From: Melieria omissa | Lineage: Eukaryota; Arthropoda; Insecta; Diptera; Ulidiidae | DNA length: 64,000 nucleotides | Assembly: GCA_963971225.1 (NCBI GenBank) | Contig: OZ020267.1 | Span: forward strand, 115,764,936-115,828,935 | Direction: 5' to 3' | Part shown: in pieces, positions 50,432 through 61,817 of the stretch | Numbering within the stretch: the stretch's first letter is position 1 | Layout of the letters: each line of letters opens with the position of its first letter | The notes under the pieces: model-generated | What the model was told of the DNA's origin: nothing | Database searches by the model: none | What the model saw: only the letters and a program-made list of their open reading frames with translations | Made by a program: the position numbers and the translations under genes

Positions 50432-53400
50432 CTAGCGATTTCGTTTGGTCTTCCGGTTCACATTTCCCTCGATGATAATCTATATTGAAAGCGATATAAG
50501 TATTAATTGTTGTTTTAAAACTTTAAAACATTGAATTTATTGTACAGAGTTTCATACATAGCACCGATTTTCTATTCTAATTCACCATCTTTGCATTTTT
50601 TCGAATGAATTCTTTTATTTGTTTGTTGAAAGGTCTTGAATACGTCGGTAGTTTCGAATGGGTAAATTGGGCATTTGAATTGCTATAGAAAAATGTTTAA
50701 ATGTTACATTAAATGTATTTTGTAAACAATTTCAGTAGAGCTAGGCACGAGATTTAGGTGATAAATGGTGCAACATGAATATAATAGGGGTACCGGTTAA
50801 TTCATGCGATTTTCTAACAAATGGCGTAACTTGATTTTGTGAACAGTGATTCACCTTTCCAAATATGTGTTGGAAAGCTATTGTCATATAGTTTCAGAAT
50901 CAGTATTTGTCATTTAGCTGAAGCGTAAACAACAATACTTTTTTTTACTCTGAAAATGTCGAATTTTGTGCCGAATAAAGTGTTTTTGTGAGGAGTACTT
51001 CTTCATTACTTCAATATGAAGAAAAAGGCTGCCGAAAGTCATCGTATTTTGGTGGAAGTGTATGGTGTGCATGCTCTAGCTGAGCGTACGTGCCAGAAGT
51101 GGTTTGCACGGTTTAAAAGTGGAAATTTTGACTTGGAGGACGATGAACGGCCCGGACAGCCAAAAAAGTTTGAAGATCACGAATTAGAGACATTGCTCGA
51201 CCAAGATCCATCCCAAATGCAAGAAGAACTTGCAAAATCACTTGGCGTCGCTCAACAATCCATTTGCGATCCTCTGAATGCAATGAGAATGATCCGGAAG
51301 GTAGGACATTGGGTGCCGTATGAAATGAAGCCAAGAGACGTTGAACGCCGATTTTTCACGTGTGAACAACTGCTTCAACGGCACAAAAGAAAAAGTTTTT
51401 GCATCGAATTGTCACTGGCGATGAAAAGTGGGTCCATTACGATAATCCAAAATGTCGAGCAACGTATGGATACCCCGGCCATGCATCATCATGGACGGCC
51501 GTTCAGAATATTCATAGCCTGAAGGTTATGCTGTGTATTTGGTGGGACCAGCTGGGTGTGATCTATTATGAGCTGTTGCAACCGAATGAAACGATCACAG
51601 GGGAAGCCTACCGACGACAATTGATGCGTTTGAGCCGAGCACTGCGCGAAAAACGGCCGGAATATGAACAAAGGCACGGCAAGCTAATTTTGCAACATGA
51701 CAATGCTCGGCCACATGTTGCACAGGTCGTCAAAACCTACCATGAAACGCTCAAACGGGATGTCCTACCCCACCCGCCGTATAGTCCAGACCTTGCGCCA
51801 TCCGATTACTATCTCTTCCGATCAATGCAACATGGCCTGGCTGTGACCAGCACTTCTTTTATTTGAATTATGAAGAAGTCAAAAATTGGATCGATTCGTG
51901 GATAGCGGAAAAGCCGGCCGAATTTTTCAGAAAGGGTATTTGTGAATTGCCATAAAAATGGGAAAAAGTGATAGCTAGTGATGGACAATACTTTGAATAT
52001 TAAATTTGTAACCATTTGTTCACAATAAAGCTTCAATTTTCCCAAAACAAACCGCATGAATTAACCGGTACCCCAATTACTAAGGCATTCTTTCTAACTT
52101 AGCTAAGATGTAAATCTTTTGTACGTAAGTACATAAGTGTGGCTAAAAAACAAGTGTTTTTTTCTTGACATTGTGAGGGGAAACAAGTTTGAATTGCTTC
52201 ATTATTATAGCAATTACAAAATATAATTTAGGCGCAAATAAGAGGCGCCTAGCCTAAAAATGCGAAACATCTGAACTTATTTAAGCTAATTTAAAAATTG
52301 GTTGTTGCGCTGCTTACCTGGAGAATTTGACTGGCTTCATAGGCAGTTCCAGGCAAAAGTATGACCGGCGTTGAAACATGTCCAGCTTCTACACACAGCA
52401 TATTCGGAAATTCATCATCGCCAAAGTCACCAATTTCACGGGCCTGATCTATCCATGGATTCCAGATAACTAAAATAGAGGCACAACGTTTATATTGACA
52501 TGAACATGAATAATTTAAAGTAACGTTTCAGAATGTTTTGGCAACAGGCAATCTAACCGGTGTCGGGAAAGTTGTACTTGTGTAGTCGCATCTTTCGGCC
52601 AGAAACAACATTTGTGATCACATGCTCCTGCGGGGTATGCTGATATATTCGATCGGTCCACTCGCCTATGGTGCACACCTCCCGTCCCTCCTGGTAGAGA
52701 GCGCTGTCTCTGGTCTGCTGATATACTTCATGTGGTCATATTTCACAAAGTTATGTATTAATTCTTGCCTTATCGATATAAGTGCATCCATGTAGTCCCG
52801 TTATTTGGCAACGCCTCACGTCAGGAACTTTTAAATAGGTGTGCAGCAGAATGTTAAATGTAATCGACAGCTCCTTGCTTGGGTTGTAAACACCGATGTG
52901 AAAATGCAGCTCCTTCTCGCGCAAAATCAAACGATATGTAATGCGAAACCTGAAAAGAATCAAGCCCAAGCGATGTAGGTTACCCACTAAGTAGGCGCCT
53001 CTTCCAACTTACTGGTAGTTCCACATGGAGCGCGTAAATTCATTGTCCATCAACGAAAAGATAGCCTCTACGTCGCCATTATGCAAACGCTCGGGCGGTC
53101 GCTCTAAGTTCCAGCGCGTTATGCGCGCAAATCCATGTTGCGGACCGAAAGACCAGGGACCGAATTGCGCTGCAAATTGTGTGCATCATTCAGTATCAGC
53201 AAAACTTAGCATGTCATTTTCTAAACTTACGAAAGACGAATGGAATTCCACCGCGTATCGCCTTTTTACCGTCAAATGATGCTAGTTTACTGCAACAAAA
53301 AAGAATTCGGTGTTGTAGTTCTTGCCGAGCAAAATGTTCAAGACCATGGAATAGAGACTGCAGTAGATGTTGACTGCATAAGCCTCCCAGGGTCTTTACC

Positions 53401-56400
53401 GTATTTTTTGCCAGCAACCTGAGATGACAATAGTTTCAGCGATTCAGACCCACATAAGTAAAGAAAGACTCGAGCATTTTAGCTATTTATAAACGAAACT
53501 AATATTTTACGAAAATGCCAATAACTAAGCAGAAAAACCAAAAAACAGCAGTTTTAACAAGAAACCAGTAAAGAAATTACAGAGAAGGCCAAAGGTAACG
53601 AGAAGAATATTACCTATAAAGAACGCAGACATTGCAAAATCCTCCTTCTATGAAAAAACTTGAAAGCATTGCGTCAAAAAAGGGTCTGTGATGGGAAAAA
53701 TAAAAATAACACAACATGACATGCTCGTGGAGTTGCTAGAGCACCAGCAGCGCATCAGCAAAGCCATCAAGACAATGTTCGCGAACCAGTGGCATAAGCA
53801 ACGAATCCGGCGAAGGTACTCACAAAAACAGCAATACTACATCGCTGGAATGGTTTAGAATTCATGTTTTTTGACGTGATGGTATTTGTTGGTATTCGTG
53901 CGGTTGCTCGTCAGTCGCCGGTGCCGTTAGCGGAAATTCATGTGCACATTTAACGTATTTATAAAAAGGACTCAACGGTCGTCTCCTGTAAACTCAAAGT
54001 AAACACCGTTGCCCACAAAACCTTTTAAGAGAATTTCAAATTTCGACGTGAACTTGGTTCAATACCAAGCAATCTGCTATGAGGAAATTATTCCATATTA
54101 CAACTGAAAACTGAAGCTGACTCCCTAAAATGGCAACAAACAGTGCCAGAGTAAATTGTGCCACGTCAGGGGGCGTGTTCTGAAACATTAAACCGAACGC
54201 ACGAAACTGCCATTAACTAATTATGCAACTACTTAAGCCTCAATTATAATTGAGTAAAATGATTAAAAAGTCAGAAAACTGAATTACTGCGGCACTAATA
54301 AGAACTGTGTACATTATATTACAATACATTATATTAGAATATTGATGATTCTTAGGTGTATTGGCTTCTTCAAGGGTCAATACTCAATACATACGCACTA
54401 TATCTCCGCAGACATTTGTACATGAACGACGCTGTGAACATTTTCCTCAATTTCTCATTTCTTCAAATTCTCATTTCTTCAATTTCTTATTTCTTGTACC
54501 TCGCTGCTCAATCCTTGCGCATTTATTTGCGAAAGTGCGCTTTTTGCCGTCGGCGCATGATGCACTGTCCTGCACTCACCCAATGGACCGAAGCACCGCC
54601 AACCAGTCGGTCAGCGGTACCAAAACCTTCCTGCAGCGACAATTGCTTTCCGCTTCCATTTTACAAATGTGCGCCAACACGGACTACCGACTGTGGCGTT
54701 TTGAGAAACCCTGCAGTTCACTTGCTTTCAGTAGAAGTGAAACGAGTAGTAAAGAACTTTCGCAGTGCGTATTGTAAAACAAAAAACTAAACGAACAGAA
54801 AAAGAGCAAAGCGACGCACGAGCAAGAAGCAGAGTATGAGGACCAGCCGCTCCGACTCGCACACATTCAACTCCGTAGGATTTATCGATCTAGATTCAGA
54901 TTCCTTCTCGTGCTCGGCCAACTCCATTCATAAAAAGTTTGCATTGTTTCCACACGAATAACACCGGGTACAGCGACAGCAAAGCACCGAACCGAGTGAA
55001 CGAGCGACCAGGAGAATCAACTGGCTGCCAGCTCAGGCACCATGTCGCCCTGGCCGCTGCTTCTGACGGCTACTTTTTTCAACGTTAATCGTTCATTCAT
55101 TTTTTCTTGCCCCCTTTTAGCTCTTTGCTTTTGTCGGTTTTTGTTTTTGTTTGTTGGCAGTTTTTACTGGCTCGATGGTGATGATGTTTTTGTTGGTACG
55201 GCACTAAACATGTTGCCGCCAGAAGAAGAAATGCGAATGAGCGGCAAACGCTGCAGTGTCTGTGCCTTGTCGACGTTTGCCCGCTCGCAGCGGCGAACTT
55301 TGTAAAACACTTTTTTGGTTGCATACCGTGAGTTGGGCAAAGTTTGTGCGAGCTGCTTCTGCTCCATCTGTTTCAGCTCGCGTGCTGGAAAACCACGAAG
55401 GGCAATACCAGAGTTTTGTTTAAAACTTTTGCTTTGCCTAAACGGATGTTGCCTAGATACAGATACAATTATAACTCTACATGCTCAGGCATACGAGTGT
55501 GCCGAGTTCTTCGAATAGTCAAAGCGCTTGCCATAGGAATCCTTTATTAATCTCTCCCTTGAGGCACATTCTCTATCTCGACCGTAATGGCCGAAAACCA
55601 TTCTATTTGTATAATTTTGCAAACAAAAATTTTTTAACTTTGAGCAAAACGATACCAGCTCATGCGTTACAGCTAATCAGCCATCGGCAATGAGCAAACT
55701 TTTAGAAGATTTAACGGTTATTTGACGTCATCGGAAATTTAGACGGCTACTAATGCACATTTATTGGATCCACGTATGCCCCACGCCCAACAAGTCAGCT
55801 CGAAAGAGACAGTAGTCGTGTGAAAGTTGACTAAAACGAAAACCCCACCTCTTCTTCTTAACCCTTTCAGTCACAATGTCCAATATATTGGACTACAGCC
55901 CATACAATTCATACAGCGGGCTGTTACTTTCATGTCGGAAAGGGCTATGCACTACATTAGCCGCGAGTCCATCGAAAATTGTCAGCTAATGAAGCCAATG
56001 GCCGCAATGTAAGTAAATATTCGAATGTGGAGTGCTGCTGGCGCACATTGTCAGAGCTCCGTACCAAATTCCTTTATTAGAATTCGTATTCGCTCATACA
56101 CGAAAATTGCAACTATCACCTACCTGGGACTTGGTCAAAATATGGGCTTACCTAACGAATAACTGTTCCTGATTGTTTACACGCCAAGAGACAACAGTAG
56201 CACCTGTAATAAAAATCATTTGTTAAATTTTTACGACATACCAGCTTTCAAAATAACACCAATTTATAAATTTATGTATTATAAGAAACCAATTTATAAA
56301 TTTATTTTAAGTACTTGGTTTATAAGTAGCTTTTTATTGTTTTGAATCTAATTCATTACGTGTTATTTGTATACCCAAATTTTCACATTAAATCAAGAAC

Positions 56401-59105
56401 AACTTCCAGTAAGTCTGGTAAAGTATTATATCACACTACTACATTTCTACATTTCATTTCAATGGCTTTCATTTTTGATTTAGTCAATGGACATATTGAT
56501 TGCCCCTCCCTCTTGTCCAAATTAGCTTTGAATGTGCCATCTCGCCTCAGGCATGTTTCCCCTTTTTCTGTTGAGTTCTCTAAGACGCGTTATGGTAGTA
56601 ATGCGCCTATTCCTCGAGCCTTGTCCGAGCTAAACGTGCTGTCGTCCTCTTCTATGTTTGACCTATCTGTACCTAAACCCCTGTTTATTTCTTTTCTTTA
56701 TTCCCACCTTCCAGTTTAAGTTTAAGCTTAAGATTAAGTCCCATTTTGTTAACTAGTCTGTAAGAATTGTTCAAAGACTACTACTAAATAAATAAATAAA
56801 TACATGATCACATCACTACATAATCTGTGTCCCTACCAGTAAAAGCCTCCACAGATGGGAAATGAATTCATGAACGCAGACTATTTCTCCAATGCCGCCA
56901 TCCGCATTTGGTCCCCAGGCCATAAGACTAGGGAATACTTAAGGGGGGCACTCCATGAAATGGTTTCAAAAAAGCAATTTTTTCTTTTTTGCTTTAATCG
57001 AAAGATATATTATCCGAGAACATTATTGCAAAGTTTCAAAGTCGAACTCTGAAAACTTTCGGAGACACAGTTCTTTTCATCGACGCGCACTCAGCCACAC
57101 CAGGTGTTCCGAATAACTTTGGTACTCGTTTCCTCATAAACACGTTTTTGTAGTCCGTCCACATGATTAAAAAAAAACTACTGAACCGCTCTACACGAAT
57201 ATATCTAGTTTTGTAGGATATTGAACAGAGAAGTGCATGAACCTCTGAAATCTATTAAACAAATTTTTTTTACTGTTTTTGTTTGTATGAAACAAGTAAG
57301 AAAAAACGAACTTTTTTGTAGTTTATATGGCTTTGTTGCTAAATTTTGAAAATTTTTATAGTTTTTGAGGTTCACGCACTTGCGACAAACCTGCTGATTA
57401 ATTTGATATATAATTTGTATGTTTCAGACTTAAACTTCGGACGGCATCGTGTGGACGGGAAGACGTCTTTTTTTAAACCAAGCCTCGGAAGATGTTCAAT
57501 ATGTTTGCCATTTTTAATTTTTTTTATGTATAACTTTTTTTTTGAACTTTTAACTAATACCTACGGATTCTTCCTGTCTCTTTCTTTTTTTGTACAGTAA
57601 AATAGAAAATTGGTCATTTTTTTGAGCGTTTCATGGAGTGCCCCCCTTAAAGGTTAATTTGTCGGTTTAATAGTGCAACGAAAGTTTGGGTGTTGTCTAC
57701 TCAAGCGATCAATACCAATCAAAACCAATCGCTCGAGATGCATTTTAATTGTCTACGTAGTTGGATAAAGCTACGTTTACTACAGCAAAACACCCGGTTA
57801 AGGCTGGAACTTGTGCTAGATCGTACGTTTTCACGATGACTTACTGGGTTTCCGTTCTAAAAATTTTATAAACGTCCCAACGACAACTCACACCGTACTC
57901 GCAAGCACACTTCAGATTAAAGCGGAAAATTACGTGCATGACATTGCTTGACCCATCACCGATTACGCACCTAGTTATATCCGCAGTAACTAATCGTAGG
58001 AATTCAAGAATTCACTTCCTCGAGTGCGTTCGGTGCGCGGTGCATGTATCGTATTTGCACCTTTGGAATACCAGTTCCCAGCACGGATTCATCGACAAGT
58101 ACTCAAGCAATTACAAGAGGCCATCCCACGCAAAAGCGCACGTTGTGAACAGCAATAGCAACAACACAGTCACACAGACTATATACACGGTCATGTATAT
58201 GTACTTCATTTGCAATCTTATTTTATTGTGTGTCAATTTCAAACGAGAAGTAAATGACCCAATGGCGAAAGTTTGTCGCATAAGTAATAGATGGAGGTGA
58301 TTTAAATGCGCACGTAGGTATACGAGAAGCGATAGTGCCCCTTCAACTACAAACTGCAAGTCCCTGAGGGGAAAGCAAAATTCAATAGTCGTTTTCTAGC
58401 TTGGTTGACACAACTCGGTGTGTTGTGGGTTCGAACCGGCATTATCAGAACAAATGCTTCAATCAGCGTCTTGCTTCGTGACAATAGTACAATACGTACA
58501 GCGAATTGGAAAGTACTTGTAGGAATATTTTGTATGATTTTGGCGTCGAACCTGACTGTCGAAAGAAAGTATTTATATTTGATGTTGGTTGAGTCCGAAT
58601 TTGAAATCATAGCCTTATGACATGATCGAATGAGGATGTAATGCATTGTGGGTACCCGCTTTCGTCACCGCCCTAACGCGATCGTCTCCTTTTTAGGCTT
58701 GACGAATGCCTTTACTTCGGACTATATCCGGACTATACGTTGTCATACTCTCCCACCCCCTTCCTGTCCGGCACACACAATTTTCCGCATGTTCTTCCAA
58801 TTAGCTGTAAGCATTGAATTTCGTGGTTAGTGGAAGCAGGAGCAGCAATAATTCCCCCAAATCAACGAATGCTGGCATTCAAATTTTTTTGTTTTTTTGC
58901 AATAACTATTAAATTATGATTAATTACTAGCACAATACCATATTGTATAGGAAAATAAATAAAAACGCAACACAGAGTTGAAAGCGAAAAAGCGCTCACC
59001 ATGCAAATTTATCGTGCAGGTCGTGTTGTTGCCACGATCCAGCACTACCACGCTCGTGGCTTGTGTGGCCGATGCCGCAGCCGCTGTCGTCGCCGACGAT
59101 GCCAT
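50432..59105 (-). CDS. Glucose-6-phosphate 1-epimerase-like (D-hexose-6-phosphate mutarotase)
   Basis: Minus-strand gene of eight exons, 303 aa: 59105-59000, 56203-56152, 53289-53231, 53169-53013, 52949-52769, 52714-52558, 52469-52318 and 50479-50432. Phases agree throughout. It belongs to the galactose mutarotase-like fold and should interconvert alpha and beta hexose 6-phosphates in the cytosol. Family motifs are ATVVSWRVNNQEQLFVS, KKAIRGGIPFVFPQFGPW, PQHGFAR (probable catalytic His84), GCTYIDK, VIWNPW and MLCVEAG (probable catalytic Glu265). The intron after exon 5 starts with GC (AAG then GCAAGA), a rare but known donor class. Introns 1 and 2 are about 2.8 kb each. Intron 1 holds a LINE end and a TTAA MITE, and the last intron holds a mariner. 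The 48-nt last exon is less certain than the rest. Confidence 0.87.
50793..52068 (+). mobile_element. Mariner element, 1276 bp, inactive
   Basis: Terminal inverted repeats begin CCGGTTAATTCATGCG at both ends, perfect for 16 bp and then similar. TA lies on each outer side (50791-50792 and 52069-52070), the expected TA target duplication. The length is close to that of full mariners. The element lies on the plus strand inside the last intron (50480-52317) of the minus-strand epimerase gene. Ends are well kept, so insertion may be fairly recent, although the transposase is broken. Confidence 0.92.
50956..52003 (+). pseudogene. Mariner transposase pseudogene
   Basis: The reading starts MSNFVPNKV and covers a nearly full transposase of about 345 codons. 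The DNA-binding half has AAESHRILVEVYG and WFARFKSGNFDLEDDERPG. The catalytic half keeps all three acidic residues of the DD34D triad, in TGDEKW, LQHDNARPH and YSPDLAPSDY. Four lesions are visible: an in-frame TGA at 50989, a one-base loss near 51395, a shift near 51845 and an in-frame TAA near 51951. The copy therefore cannot make an active enzyme. It resembles the mauritiana-type lineage, but the subfamily is not settled. Confidence 0.9.
53691..53858 (+). other. Small open frame of 55 codons inside an epimerase intron
   Basis: A frame from ATG to TAG with a charged, helix-like product (LVELLEHQQRISKAIKTMF in its middle). It lies on the plus strand in intron 2 of the minus-strand epimerase gene. 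Composition looks more codon-like than its surroundings, but no family is recognised. It may be a relic of a DNA-binding protein or transposon ORF, a small peptide gene, or chance. Confidence 0.2.
53859..56151. other. Intron 2 of the epimerase gene, remainder
   Basis: No further exon was found between 53859 and 56151. Open frames at 54356-54790 and 55042-55550 compete on both strands and have no domain. An imperfect fold-back of about 85 bp lies at 55860-55947 (CCCTTTCAGTCACAATG... against ...TTTCATGTCGGAAAGGG). It may be a decayed repeat. Confidence 0.4.
56450..56801 (+). mobile_element. Truncated non-LTR retrotransposon, 3' end (copy 2)
   Basis: The frame to 56719 contains MAFIFDLVNGHIDCPSLLSK then LALNVPSRLRH, the C-terminal part of a Jockey/CR1-like ORF2. 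It is the same segment as the copy at 1893-2400, which reads FGIINGLVDCASLLERINFN then IPARSLRR. Both copies share AACTAGTCTGTAAG-like 3' UTR words and end in AAATA repeats (56784-56801 here). The 5' part is missing. It sits in intron 1 of the epimerase gene, antisense to it. The two copies differ enough to be separate old insertions of one family or of sister families. Confidence 0.68.
56939..57650. mobile_element. TTAA-flanked MITE 4, 712 bp
   Basis: Both edges are TTAA followed inward by GGGGGGCACTCCATGAAA on each strand, 18 bp exact. The interior is T-rich and non-coding. The element lies in intron 1 of the epimerase gene, about 140 bp from the LINE end at 56801. The sharp identical arms suggest a younger element than MITE 3. 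A piggyBac-type origin is inferred from TTAA plus G/C-rich tips. Confidence 0.72.
57651..58999. other. Intron 1 of the epimerase gene, remainder
   Basis: No supported exon. Frames at 57938-58300 and 58347-58646 have no domain and overlap on opposite strands. Nothing else was recognised. Confidence 0.4.
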
Positions 59106-60405
59106 CGCCGCGCAAAAACTACGCCGTGGACTTCGTGGCAGTTGTAGCTGCTCGCTCTTGCAGAATTCCCCAAGTGCGGCTCGACCAGATCAATTCTGCG
59201 GGTATACTGGTACTGCTGGGGTTCGTATCGGCGTCGCCGTCACCGTCGCTACTGTCGACTTCTCGCCACTGCACGAGAAACGACTCGTTCACCTTGACGA
59301 TTTTTTGGCAATTGGATAATTCCGCGGAGTTGACGCCAATTATAGTTCTAACTGTATTGCTTTTCTCGTTTCACTGCTCTAAATGGGTGTGTTGGAACGT
59401 AGAGGAGCCCAAACGGTTGCAGACTCAGCGTTTCTCACATTTACTAAATACAGCCCACTTTAGTAAATTTCCTGATAAATGTCAATGTGGGAAGGAATAA
59501 ATCGTATCACATGCCCATGTCCGTGCAACACACGCACACAACAGCTTCCCCTTTACTTAATGTCATTAATTATTATTTTTTAATTAAAGTGTGAATTTAA
59601 TTCATCAGTTCGCTTTTGTTGTAATGTATTGTATGGAGAATGCTCTATGTAATTAACTAATTCGCACACACTCAACTTATTCTTCCACTCTTCACCAGCA
59701 CTATTAACTTTTTTCAAATTTTACTCTCACTAATCTTTTTCTGTATTATAAAAAAAATGTCCAAAATAAAAAACAGCAATAGCACTCATGTAAGAGGAAA
59801 ACAACGGCATACAGTGTGAAACACCAACAGCACACAGAAAGCACAAACACACAACACCAACGATACGAACCCTCCAAAATCCGTCAGCAAACTGACAATT
59901 ATATGTTGAAACTTGGAGTTTGTTGTCAGTTCAAGCAAGTGTTGCCAGATAAACGACAGTTCGGTTATATTTATTGGCTTTAGGGAAAACGTAAAAAGCG
60001 TAATGAATTACACACAGACCGATTTGACCGCAAATAGTTTTTTGTTACTATCAAACTAAATTTACTTATAAAGCGTACGTTTGCTGACATTTATGATTCC
60101 TATTGAACCGCCTACTCATAGTTATGACCCATAGTAATCTCAAAGAATATCAAAAAACTGCTAGAAATATATTGACTCTGGTACTCCTTGTGTGTGCCGC
60201 TTTCGCTAGGTTCAACGTTTGCATGATACAATAATATTTTATTATTTTTTAGTATTTTATTGTATCATGAACGTTTGTTTGACTCAAGGTGTATTAATGT
60301 GCCTTGGTTTGACTTAATGATTGTTTTTAACATTTCACCCATGTATCACTGGTTTCATCTGTGAGAAAGTGTGCTGATTTCATTAAAAAGGGTTGATACA
60401 GTGCG
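59106..60405. other. Divergent upstream region of the epimerase and FRA10AC1 genes
   Basis: About 1.3 kb between two head-to-head start codons. It should hold both promoters. The only clear structure is the tiny inverted-repeat insertion at 60222-60269, within 140 bp of the FRA10AC1 start codon and so probably in or near its promoter or 5' UTR. Confidence 0.5.
60222..60269. mobile_element. 48-bp inverted-repeat insertion with 8-bp target duplication
   Basis: The insert starts CATGATACAATAA and ends with the exact inverted copy TTATTGTATCATG. It is flanked on both sides by AACGTTTG (60214-60221 and 60270-60277), a perfect 8-bp direct repeat. The tip differs from the P-element tip (CATGATGAAATAA, from memory) at only two of 13 positions, and P elements make 8-bp duplications. 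hAT elements also make 8-bp duplications, so that superfamily stays possible. The centre is AT-rich and only 22 bp long. Confidence 0.7.
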
Positions 60406-61255
60406 ATGTTTCCATTACCGCTGAAATCAATGAATGACCAACAGCGACATGACTACATCCTGAAGAATCTCGTGCTGAACCAGTCGGTTAGCGCGGACAG
60501 GCGGAAGGTCCATGATATCGACGTAATAAAAGAGCATCACCGATTTTTGTGGGATGGAACAGATGTTGCAGCGGAGACAGACTCCTGGGAGGTGCGCTTG
60601 GCCCGTCGCTATTATGATAAGTTGTTCAAGGTACGCCCAATAAAGTGTGGTGGAATAAACAATAGTGGACGACGAAATTAATCAAATCTCCTCTCAGGAA
60701 TATTGTATTGCAGATCTAACATGCTATAAATTGAACAAAGTGGCGCTCCGGTGGCGCACTAAAGCTGAGGTGGTGACTGGTAAGGGTCAGTTCCAGTGCG
60801 GAAGCCGAAAGTGCGATCGGTGTGACGAATTGCGCAGCTGGGAAGTAAATTTCGCCTATCAGGAAGATGGCAAACGTAAAAATGCTTTAGTAAAACTGCG
60901 CCTGTGTGCTGAACACTCGGCACAACTCAATTACACGTCGCGCAAGCGAGAAGTTAAACGAATGAAACGCGCCGAACGGCAGGCCAAAGACAAGAAATCC
61001 GATAGACGAAAAGAGAAAAATAGGGCGGTAGTCACGAACCACGGAAGCCGAGAGGTGTCACAAGAAACAAACACTGAAAGCGGGAATACCGAGGTCTTGA
61101 TGGACCAGCCATCTATGAGACCCACGGCGGAAGTTATTGAGCAAGAACATATTAATGCAACGGACGATGTTTGGTCTCGACAGCCGCAAATGGAACTGGA
61201 ACAGAATTCGCGCGAAACAGACTTCGAAAGATACTTGGAGGACTTACTGTTATGA
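60406..61255 (+). CDS. FRA10AC1 homologue
   Basis: Two exons, 60406-60630 and 60698-61255, separated by a 67-nt intron, 260 aa. Human FRA10AC1 is about 315 aa. The conserved core runs from HDYILKNLVLN through RRYYDKLFKEYCIADL to KGQFQCGSRKC and SWEVNF, then NALVKLRLC. The C-terminus ends FERYLEDLLL, much like the human end. The CG-x2-KC...C pattern (residues 109-114 and LC near 150) may bind zinc. The human protein is nuclear and has been reported among spliceosome-associated proteins; function in flies is not known to me. A basic linker (KRMKRAERQAKDKKSDRRK) looks like a nuclear localisation signal. Confidence 0.9.
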
Positions 61256-61817
61256 GACGTCAGTAAAGCTTAACCACGTAATACATTCAGGCCAAGTCTC
61301 AATTGTAAAACATTAGATTTTATTAAGTTGCTTGCTCTTACAAAGCTTAAATATAAAATATGCGCCGTGCCCAAATTAAGGGACGCAAAGCTTTAAGCTT
61401 AATTCGTGTTAAGTATGAAGAAAACATTTTCAAAGATTAGGGCAGGAATGGGTAAATTGATTTTGAAACTCTACACGTACCGTACAAGATGAGTTTTTCC
61501 TTCACCTTTTTTAAAGACAGATAATATGCAAGTCTATCGAAACAATTTAATTGCTATCGAATTTTTTTACAACAGCATCTAACTTGCGCATTGTTCGCGA
61601 TTATACATAATTCTGCGGCGTAATTATGTTTTCTGTGATATCTTGCATACATTTATGTTTAGCGTGAACTTTTATGCACAATGCTCTACTTGCACGGTTT
61701 TTTATTGAGACTTATAAGGCGTACAATACGGTGATTCGAAGCTGATGTTTGGGATCAATAGAGCGTCTAAGTACAACCAAAATGATGGCTACACAAGTTT
61801 CAGGCCATTAATAAGGC
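61256..61817. other. Convergent 3' region of FRA10AC1 and p38b
   Basis: AT-rich non-coding DNA holding both 3' UTRs. No repeat or further exon was recognised. Confidence 0.5.
61701..61706 (-). promoter_or_regulatory. Polyadenylation signal of p38b
   Basis: TTTATT on the plus strand is AATAAA on the minus strand, about 112 nt past the p38b stop codon. It is a reasonable 3' end for that gene. Confidence 0.4.

Noticed and set aside
54356..55550. Several 60-140 codon frames in epimerase intron 2
   Set aside because: No domain, mutually overlapping on both strands, and not needed for the gene model.
55860..55947. TTAACCC-starting fold-back that resembles a fifth TTAA element
   Set aside because: The right edge lacks TTAA and the arms match only in short blocks.
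58425..58450. GGGTTCGAACC, another tRNA T-arm-like word
   Set aside because: No A-box or cloverleaf upstream, and stem pairing fails outside the core.
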